DNA of 64,000 nucleotides from Tamlana crocina (GTDB lineage Bacteria > Bacteroidota > Bacteroidia > Flavobacteriales > Flavobacteriaceae), in assembly GCA_040429635.1 (NCBI GenBank), contig CP158972.1, forward strand, positions 3,665,501 through 3,729,500. Direction: 5' to 3'. The position numbers were made by a program, and so were the translations under genes. The notes beneath the pieces are model-generated. The model did no database searches, was not told the origin of the DNA, and saw nothing but the letters and a program-made list of their open reading frames with translations. This document shows positions 52,835-64,000 of the stretch, piece after piece (position 1 is the first letter of the stretch; every line of letters starts with the position of its first letter).

Positions 52835-54879
52835 CTTTTGGTATTGTAAAAATTAGGGATTTAATTCACTACTATTTTTTTGGTCAGCACCTCGTTATTG
52901 GCCGTTCTTAAACAAACCACATAAGCACCAGCAGCTAAACTATTCAATCGAACGCCCATTTCCAATTGGGCATTGGATACACCACTCAAATCTTGTACGC
53001 TTTGGCCACGCATGTTCACCACGGTAAAATGGGTAACCTCGCTATCCATATTTTTCGCATAAAACGTTTTGGCTGGGTTTTGGTAATAAGTACGGTTTTT
53101 TGTTCCATCGGCCTCTTCTGCACTTAACATTTGCTGTTCGCTCCGGAAAACGATTGACAGCCTGTTTTTGAACACCCCGGCTTCTGAACCGAACTGACAC
53201 GCCTCGCCTTTTGTAAGATTGAAATACTCGCCGGTTAGGTTGTCGTGCAGATAAATTCTTTGACTTTCTTTAATATTTTCCTTCTCGGAAATCATAATTT
53301 CGAAAGTGTTATCGCCCGACGATTTCAAGTTTAAAGGCACTACTTTTTCATCGGTAATTTCGCCATAGGCCTGCATAATCATATTTTTTCCTTCCAATGA
53401 TAAATTCAGGTCGTTGTTGTTGGTCTCCGTACTCTTGGCATCGTAGCCATAGTCGAAGCCATCAGTGGTATAATCGCTGAAGCCCATCAACAGTTCCCTT
53501 CTCGTTTTGGGACCTGTTACCGAATTGAATTCCAAACGGATTTTCTGCATTGTATCTCTTGAAGCCTTTTCTTTTGGATTTTTTCCGTTGGAAGACTTTG
53601 AGAACGTAGAACCATTATCGTAAGTACCATCGGCATCGGCTTCCTTAATGAAAACACGCTGCCCGTTGTTGAATTCCACTTGCCCATCGGCCACAATTTC
53701 GGCCAAGAAGCCCTGACCGACAGAAAGGTAGCGCGAAGGCACGATAGTACCATCCTGAGAGCCGTTATGGTCTCCGTAAAACCCAACAAATTGATAGGCA
53801 CGGCAAGACCCCAACTTGTTCACTTGGGCATAACCACCTTGGTATTCGTTTAGGTAATGCGAATTGCCAGCCCAATGTTGCCAAAGCTGTAGCGTGCCGT
53901 CTATCACGCCCGCATTGTCGTCGATGAACTTATGGATGTCGATTGCCGAGGCGTAGGGGTTGCCCAAAAGGTATTCCGTCTTGGACTGGTTGGGCACGGA
54001 GCCCGCTCCGCCCTTGTCCGTTACATCCAACAAAATGGTGCCGTTATTTGGTTTTCCCTCAAAAATATATTGTTGTTCCGCTCCGGCATTCCCGGTCCCT
54101 TTTTGGGTATAGCCCACGCCCGGGCTTAATGATGTGGATGGCGAAATTTGCGCCCAGTCCCAATAAGTCAATCCGTTTATAAATGTGTAGATCCATTGGG
54201 TACTGATCTTACCGTTGCCCGTTTGCCCTGAAGTAAACAAACAGTTTGAACCAGCTTCATCTTTAAGCATATTTAAACTAAAAGTTGTATTGTTGGCATT
54301 GTTACCCGTATTATTGTCTGATAGGGTTGAAACACTCGTAAAACCAACCGGAGAGCCCCAATAGTTGTACCTATACGGATTGGATTGGCCTTCTTGCCTT
54401 CTTAAAATCTTGCCTTCGGCCGATGTTACCAAATCACTGTTTTCTGTCTGCAGCAGTTGGGAATCGTCCATTAAATCCAAAGTACCGTTCAGTTCAAAAT
54501 ACCAACTGTTTTCAATCAAATTATCTCCGTTTACCGTTAAGGTTTTGTTCGAATCTATTATCAAGCCCAAATGGTTATGCGAATTAGTAGTACTAACATT
54601 ATTAGAGATTTGGATAATGCTCCAATCTTTATTATCTGAAGCATTTTCGATATCCCATACATCGCCGTGCAACCAAGTGGATTCGGTGCACCAACACCCA
54701 TCAGCTACCGTTTTATAGGGCATAGGCGCCGTTTGTGGCTGTACCGTGGTGATGTTGTGCAGACGAGCAGACAGGCCGTTGCCCGAAAAATCGGTGGTCG
54801 TTAGGTTCACGATATCCGTCATCGGGTAATAGGCCTTTAAATTTGACCATGGGATTACCGCTGATGTGGCCGAATCGGA
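52809..54879. repeat. 2.07-kb near-identical repeat, copy 2 (3' part of gene C)
   Basis: Second copy of the repeat at 42450-44520. Identity drops sharply just beyond 54879, inside the codons before the LamG domain. Confidence 0.92.
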
Positions 54880-57057
54880 TATGGACTTAGGAATTACACT
54901 TCCGTACACATTTCCCGAACTATTATTTATTTCTTGGTAAATAATCTTTCGCATTTGATCTTCGGTTAATGCCTCGTCGAACACGCGCACTTCATCAATA
55001 CTTCCATTAAAGAGCATATTATGGTCAAGTGCCCTGGCCCCAATGGTAAAATAATCTGGGGAAGTGTAAATCGCACCAGATAAAGAAGCATCGTTGCTCG
55101 AGCCATGAAGCTCCCCATTAATGTAAGCCTTTAGCCTTGCCGAGGGTGACGTACTATCAAATATCAACGCTACATGCGTCCAAACATCTTTATCGATTTT
55201 TGATGCTGGGGTTATTGCCACATCGTTAACTTTAAACCAAACCTGCCTTGAACTGTGCGTTTGGATGTGCAGGTTGCCAAAATTTAGCACATAAGATGAA
55301 TTTAGAAAATTCTCGTCCAATTTTATCCAGGCCATTACCGTGGCCGCAGTATAGCCACCAAGGTCGAGGTCGCTGTCCAGGTAATCGTCAACACCGTCGA
55401 AATCGATCGTCGCAGACGACGGCGGGTTTACATCGAAAAGGTCGCGGTAGTCCAAATCCCCTCCAGTGAACAAATCACCGTCCGCATCGGGTAAGATTGC
55501 CAAATTAGATGGGTTTTCAATATCTTCATTAACATCCAAATTAGAATCATTGACTCCGTTGGTTTCAAATGCATTCGTTAAACCATCGCCATCTACATCG
55601 GCAGCCGTTAGTGTATCGGCCATACCGTTTTCCTTGATGTCATCGAGCCCATCATTATCTGAATCAGAATCCACAAAATCCCAAATACCGTCAAAATCGG
55701 TATCTACAGGCACAATACCTAATACATAGGCCACATCTACCCCGGTAACGGCTACAATTCCAGATGGCGCAACATACCCTAAGGTAGTTTGTGCTTCAAC
55801 GTTATCAGGAATACCGTCATTATCACTATCAATATCCAAGAAATCGAAATCTTCTCTATTATCGGTATTTACGGGGGTGGTTCCCGAACCGGCAGAACTT
55901 GGTATTCCGTAAGTTGCCACTGTAGTACCAATTGAACCATCTGCCATTCCGTCTGCATTGCCATCTACACCTCCCGACTCCAAAACATCTGGAATACCAT
56001 CATTATCACTATCTAAATCAAAATGATTGGGAACACCGTCTGAATCGAAATCGATATTTTCACAAATCCCATGAGCATTAAGTGTACAGAAATCGGCATC
56101 TTTGTAATTAGGAATACCGTCTGTATCATGATCGGCGGAAGGATCAATTCCTCCAGATTCAGAAGTATCTTTTATACCGTCATTGTCATCGTCTAAATCA
56201 TCGACATCACTCAGCCCATCCTCATCATCATCTGCCAAAGTAAAAATAAACATTTTACCATCGGCATGATCTCGCGTTGAAGCTGTTAATTGCGCTTTGG
56301 TAATGAGTGACCCGTTTGGTGCAATATCATCTAAATAAAACAATGCAATACCAATGGTACCACCATTTTCTACCACTCTATCGCTCAACCAATAATCGGC
56401 CCCAGCAGGAGGTGGATTAATTGCACCGTTAGTCCCTAAATTACCACTAGTTCCTGTACCTCCGAAACCCCATTTGGTGGATGTTTTGTTGACAAAAGTT
56501 TCACCCAAAGACTGTTCTGCTCCGCCACCCGCTGGAATACCAAAAAGTTCTATATGAAGACAATTATTAGCATTACGCTCTGTAACTGCAATTACCCCAC
56601 TTGAGGTTGCCAATATACCAGTGCCATACGACAATGTTTGGCGTTGTGCTGTTGTCGTGGATTCGGAGGAATAATTATCGCAAATATTTTGTCCATTGTT
56701 GCTAGAGCCAAAATAATGATTGAGGTTTAAATCCTGAAAAGCCGTTAATGCAGAGGCATTCCAAGAAGCACTTGCACTAGTTGTTTCTACATTCGCTCCA
56801 TTTCTCAGAATTTTGTTCTGTCCATGGCCATCTGGCCCTAGCTGGGTGAGTTCGTATGCGGTTGGCAGTCCAAAATTGAGGTATACAATACCATTTACAG
56901 TAACACTCTCAATAGTTGCCGGCTGCGTTCTATTAGTTTGAACATCGCTCCATTGAAAAGTAACACCAGCTTGAATGCTCGGTGCATTGGTTTGAGCATT
57001 GATGCTACCAAACATGAGGCATACTAAAAACAGGTACAAGAAGTACTTTAATTTCAT
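52861..57057 (-). CDS. Giant T9SS surface protein C (TSP3 repeats, LamG, shared tail)
   Basis: 1398 residues. Signal peptide MKLKYFLYLFLVCLMFGSINAQ. Head: a domain of about 250 residues without a name I know (VTFQWSDVQTNRTQPATIES, YELTQLGPDGHGQNKILRNG, DYWLSDRVVENGGTIGIALF), then a long series of TSP3-type Asp-rich calcium repeats (about 277-530; DDDEDGLSDVDDLDDDNDG and [16 protein letters not shown]). The LamG domain is at about 544-702 ([20 protein letters not shown] to GSIDEVRVFDEALTEDQMRK). The last ~670 residues are identical to protein A, including the sorting domain. Its LamG has ordinary base composition, unlike that of A. It follows gene D by 120 bases without a terminator, so D-C is probably one operon. 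Confidence 0.88.
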   Translation of the reverse strand: MKLKYFLYLFLVCLMFGSINAQTNAPSIQAGVTFQWSDVQTNRTQPATIESVTVNGIVYLNFGLPTAYELTQLGPDGHGQNKILRNGANVETTSASASWNASALTAFQDLNLNHYFGSSNNGQNICDNYSSESTTTAQRQTLSYGTGILATSSGVIAVTERNANNCLHIELFGIPAGGGAEQSLGETFVNKTSTKWGFGGTGTSGNLGTNGAINPPPAGADYWLSDRVVENGGTIGIALFYLDDIAPNGSLITKAQLTASTRDHADGKMFIFTLADDDEDGLSDVDDLDDDNDGIKDTSESGGIDPSADHDTDGIPNYKDADFCTLNAHGICENIDFDSDGVPNHFDLDSDNDGIPDVLESGGVDGNADGMADGSIGTTVATYGIPSSAGSGTTPVNTDNREDFDFLDIDSDNDGIPDNVEAQTTLGYVAPSGIVAVTGVDVAYVLGIVPVDTDFDGIWDFVDSDSDNDGLDDIKENGMADTLTAADVDGDGLTNAFETNGVNDSNLDVNEDIENPSNLAILPDADGDLFTGGDLDYRDLFDVNPPSSATIDFDGVDDYLDSDLDLGGYTAATVMAWIKLDENFLNSSYVLNFGNLHIQTHSSRQVWFKVNDVAITPASKIDKDVWTHVALIFDSTSPSARLKAYINGELHGSSNDASLSGAIYTSPDYFTIGARALDHNMLFNGSIDEVRVFDEALTEDQMRKIIYQEINNSSGNVYGSVIPKSISDSATSAVIPWSNLKAYYPMTDIVNLTTTDFSGNGLSARLHNITTVQPQTAPMPYKTVADGCWCTESTWLHGDVWDIENASDNKDWSIIQISNNVSTTNSHNHLGLIIDSNKTLTVNGDNLIENSWYFELNGTLDLMDDSQLLQTENSDLVTSAEGKILRRQEGQSNPYRYNYWGSPVGFTSVSTLSDNNTGNNANNTTFSLNMLKDEAGSNCLFTSGQTGNGKISTQWIYTFINGLTYWDWAQISPSTSLSPGVGYTQKGTGNAGAEQQYIFEGKPNNGTILLDVTDKGGAGSVPNQSKTEYLLGNPYASAIDIHKFIDDNAGVIDGTLQLWQHWAGNSHYLNEYQGGYAQVNKLGSCRAYQFVGFYGDHNGSQDGTIVPSRYLSVGQGFLAEIVADGQVEFNNGQRVFIKEADADGTYDNGSTFSKSSNGKNPKEKASRDTMQKIRLEFNSVTGPKTRRELLMGFSDYTTDGFDYGYDAKSTETNNNDLNLSLEGKNMIMQAYGEITDEKVVPLNLKSSGDNTFEIMISEKENIKESQRIYLHDNLTGEYFNLTKGEACQFGSEAGVFKNRLSIVFRSEQQMLSAEEADGTKNRTYYQNPAKTFYAKNMDSEVTHFTVVNMRGQSVQDLSGVSNAQLEMGVRLNSLAAGAYVVCLRTANNEVLTKKIVVN

Positions 57058-57177
57058 AGTTAATCGATTTGGGACTTCAAAAATAACTAATATTCAATTC
57101 GTTATACTATTTATTCGTTAAAGAGTAAAGTTTTCTTACTAAATTCATTTTTTTAGATGAAAGGTTATTTTCTTTCG

Positions 57178-62112
<4,935 letters not shown>

Positions 62113-62390
62113 AGGTTAAGTATTAAGTTAGTTTGCGTTGGGGCGCAAAAAAAATTAATTAATTTGGGACAACTCGAGGGAAAGCAATCGCCACATTAAA
62201 CCAATATTTTAGTTTTCAATGCAATAATCGATACAATATTACCAATAAAAGCGTGAATAATCTAGAAAAAATACAACTTTTTTTCGATAAAGTGTTTAAT
62301 TAATTCGTTGAAATGCAAAATAATCAACATAAAACAATCTAAAAACCAACATTTAAAACACTGATAAACAATACTTTAACCCAAACTTAA
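62113..62390. other. AT-rich gap between gene D and radA
   Basis: 278 bases, very AT-rich. No open frame of interest, no hairpin, and no perfect TAnnTTTG for gene D on the minus strand. It must hold the promoter of the D-C operon and the end of radA, but I cannot place either. Confidence 0.4.
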
Positions 62391-63749
62391 TTAAACAATA
62401 AAGTCTACCAAGTCTTCAATTTTTGAAATTAATTGGATTTTTATGTTGGTATTTTTAAGAGAAATTTTATTGTATTTGGACACGAAAATGGTTGAGAACC
62501 CCAGTTTTTGGGCTTCTAAAATGCGCTGTTCTACACGTTGAACAGGACGAATTTCTCCCGATAGCCCTACTTCGGCCGCAAAACAAAAGTCGCTTGGAAG
62601 AGATACATCCTCATTTGAGGAAAGTATAGAGGCCACCACCGCCAAATCGATAGCGGGATCATCAACCGTAATTCCTCCGGTAATGTTTAAAAATACGTCC
62701 TTGGCCCCCAATCGGAACCCGGCACGCTTTTCCAAAACGGCCAAAAGCATATTCAATCGTTTGGCGTTAAATCCCGTAGCACTACGCTGTGGCGTTCCGT
62801 AAACGGCAGTACTAACCAAAGCCTGCACCTCAATCATGAGTGGACGCATGCCTTCTAAAGTCGCAGCAATGGCATTACCCGAAAGTTCTTCTTCTTTTTT
62901 TGAAATCAATATTTCTGAAGGATTACTTACCTCACGCAAGCCCGAACCCTGCATTTCGTAAATGCCCAATTCGTTGGTAGATCCAAATCGGTTTTTATGG
63001 GCTCTTAAAATTCGGAACACATGATTACGGTCCCCTTCGAATTGCAAAACGGTATCGACCATGTGCTCTAAAATTTTAGGTCCGGCAATATGGCCATCTT
63101 TGGTAATATGCCCAATTAACAACACAGGCGTAGCGGTTTCTTTGGCAAATTTTATCAACTCGGTGGTGCATTCCTTAATTTGAGAGATGCTTCCTGAAGA
63201 CGATTCGATATAATCGCTATGAAGTGTTTGAATGGAATCAACAATAACAATTTCGGGCTCTAAAGCTTCAATTTGCTTGAATATGTTTTGTGTTTTCGTT
63301 TCGGTTAAAATGTAACAATTGTTGTTATCTGGGTTGATGCGTTCGGCACGCATTTTAATTTGCTTTTGGCTTTCCTCGCCCGAAACATAAAGGGTTTTAT
63401 AAGGTAGTTTTAACGACACCTGAAGCAGCAGTGTACTTTTACCAATTCCGGGTTCACCGCCCAAAAGCGTTAAGGAACCGGGCACAATACCACCACCAAG
63501 CACACGGTTAAATTCGGCATCGAACGTATTTAGCCTGGGTTCGCTCGACACATCAATTTCATTAATTTTTAACGGAACGGCTTTTCGTTTTACGCTTGAT
63601 GTTGGCGACTTCCAATCCGATTGACTCGGTTTTTCAACCAGTTCTTCCACAATGGTATTCCACTCTTTACAGGCATTGCATTGCCCCTGCCATTTAGAAT
63701 ATTGCGTACCGCAGTTTTGACAAAAGAAAGTCGTTTTTACCTTGGCCAT
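62391..63749 (-). CDS. radA: DNA repair protein RadA
   Basis: 452 residues. An N-terminal C4 zinc finger (Cys10, Cys13, Cys24, Cys27; FFCQNCGTQYSKWQGQCNAC), a RecA-like ATPase core with Walker A GGEPGIGKST (97-106) and IVIVDSIQTLHSDYIESSSG, the RadA-specific KNRFGSTNE motif, and a Lon-like C-terminal domain (LMIEVQALVSTAVYGTPQRS, DVFLNITGGITVDDPAIDLA). RadA drives branch migration in homologous recombination. Tandem repeats like those next door are potential substrates, but the linkage is common in the group and may mean nothing. Confidence 0.95.
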   Translation of the reverse strand: MAKVKTTFFCQNCGTQYSKWQGQCNACKEWNTIVEELVEKPSQSDWKSPTSSVKRKAVPLKINEIDVSSEPRLNTFDAEFNRVLGGGIVPGSLTLLGGEPGIGKSTLLLQVSLKLPYKTLYVSGEESQKQIKMRAERINPDNNNCYILTETKTQNIFKQIEALEPEIVIVDSIQTLHSDYIESSSGSISQIKECTTELIKFAKETATPVLLIGHITKDGHIAGPKILEHMVDTVLQFEGDRNHVFRILRAHKNRFGSTNELGIYEMQGSGLREVSNPSEILISKKEEELSGNAIAATLEGMRPLMIEVQALVSTAVYGTPQRSATGFNAKRLNMLLAVLEKRAGFRLGAKDVFLNITGGITVDDPAIDLAVVASILSSNEDVSLPSDFCFAAEVGLSGEIRPVQRVEQRILEAQKLGFSTIFVSKYNKISLKNTNIKIQLISKIEDLVDFIV

Positions 63750-63778
63750 AGTTTTTATTGAAATTGAATACAGATATT

Positions 63779-64000
63779 TTAAAAGCCGAAATCTTGTTTT
63801 ATTAAATCGGCGCGCTCCAACACCTCATCTTTGGTAATTCCGCCTATTTCTTCTAAAGTGTAAGCCGATTGATAGGTGCGCATCGCCTTTTTGGGCTCGC
63901 CACCTTCTTCGTAAAAACGACCTAAATAATAACCGCCCAACAAGGTTTCTGGGTACGCTTTTCTGGCCATTTTACCCAATTCTTCATAATACTCGAAACG
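63779..64000 (-). CDS. 3' end of an unidentified gene with a TPR-like C-terminus
   Basis: The frame is open to the window edge, so only the last 73 residues are seen (RFEYYEELGKMARKAYPETL, GGYYLGRFYEEGGEPKKAMR, TYQSAYTLEEIGGITKDEVL). The TTG at 63979 is internal and not a start. The pattern YYLGRFYEEGGEPKKAMRTY resembles a tetratricopeptide repeat, as occurs at the end of some Bacteroidota alpha/beta-hydrolase (esterase-like) proteins; that identification is a guess. It lies 29 bases before radA on the same strand and is probably in the same operon. Confidence 0.6.
   Translation of the reverse strand, partial: RFEYYEELGKMARKAYPETLLGGYYLGRFYEEGGEPKKAMRTYQSAYTLEEIGGITKDEVLERADLIKQDFGF

Noticed and set aside
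63779-63979. Complete 66-codon gene starting with TTG at 63979
   Set aside because: The frame stays open to the window edge, so this is the 3' part of a longer gene.

Overview
The window is a piece of chromosome from a member of the Bacteroidota, almost certainly a (probably marine) Flavobacteriaceae. The evidence is the low GC content, promoters of the Bacteroidota type (TAnnTTTG at -7), near absence of Shine-Dalgarno sequences, many proteins ending in the type IX secretion system (T9SS) sorting domain, and Bacteroidota-type families such as DUF4271, DUF4296 and the large PPi-type PEP carboxykinase-like protein. No tRNA, rRNA, CRISPR, prophage or transposase gene was seen.

Bases 1-42400 are mainly housekeeping. 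In order: the 3' end of rpsP, then rimM; two small DUF2383 four-helix proteins (-); tRNA methyltransferase trmN6; glutaryl-CoA dehydrogenase; a 1150-residue putative PPi-dependent PEP carboxykinase; a metallophosphoesterase; ferritin (-); an iron-sulfur group of [2Fe-2S] ferredoxin, Nfu and Mrp (-); a secreted leucine-rich-repeat T9SS protein; a trmB-lysE-alkyltransferase-like operon (-); a glycosyltransferase; a PhoR/PhoB-like two-component system (-); two small T9SS cargo proteins; a LuxE-family protein; tyrS (-); an SDR epimerase; an operon of polyprenol-P-mannose synthase, dihydroorotase and a DUF4296 lipoprotein (-); DUF4271 and hemD; ATP-type pckA and a DUF423 protein (-); saccharopine dehydrogenase and an Lrp regulator; glyS (-); comF; an Ig-like lipoprotein; a methionine/glutamine transaminase and omega-amidase operon (-); a membrane-embedded MutS-like ATPase (-). 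Many genes are convergent and share bidirectional hairpin terminators or overlap by a few bases.

Bases 42450-62112 are the accessory part: four giant tandem genes on the minus strand (called D, C, B, A in transcription order; 1644, 1398, 1963 and 1392 residues). Each encodes a secreted modular surface protein with a signal peptide, a distinctive N-terminal head (GEVED domains, PPC-like tandem repeats, thrombospondin type 3 calcium repeats), a LamG/concanavalin-like domain, a long shared region and a T9SS type A sorting domain. The last ~670 codons of A and C, with the terminator behind them, are nearly identical at the DNA level. D and B share a second, more diverged tail. The layout fits a duplicated two-gene operon (D-C and B-A) whose tails are homogenised by gene conversion while the heads diversify. 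One LamG domain is strikingly GC-rich, and gene D contains a perfect run of 17 GAT codons. This array is the best candidate in the window for an undescribed system.

The window ends with radA (-) and the 3' part of an unidentified gene. Product names rest on motifs and remembered family features only; no database search was run.
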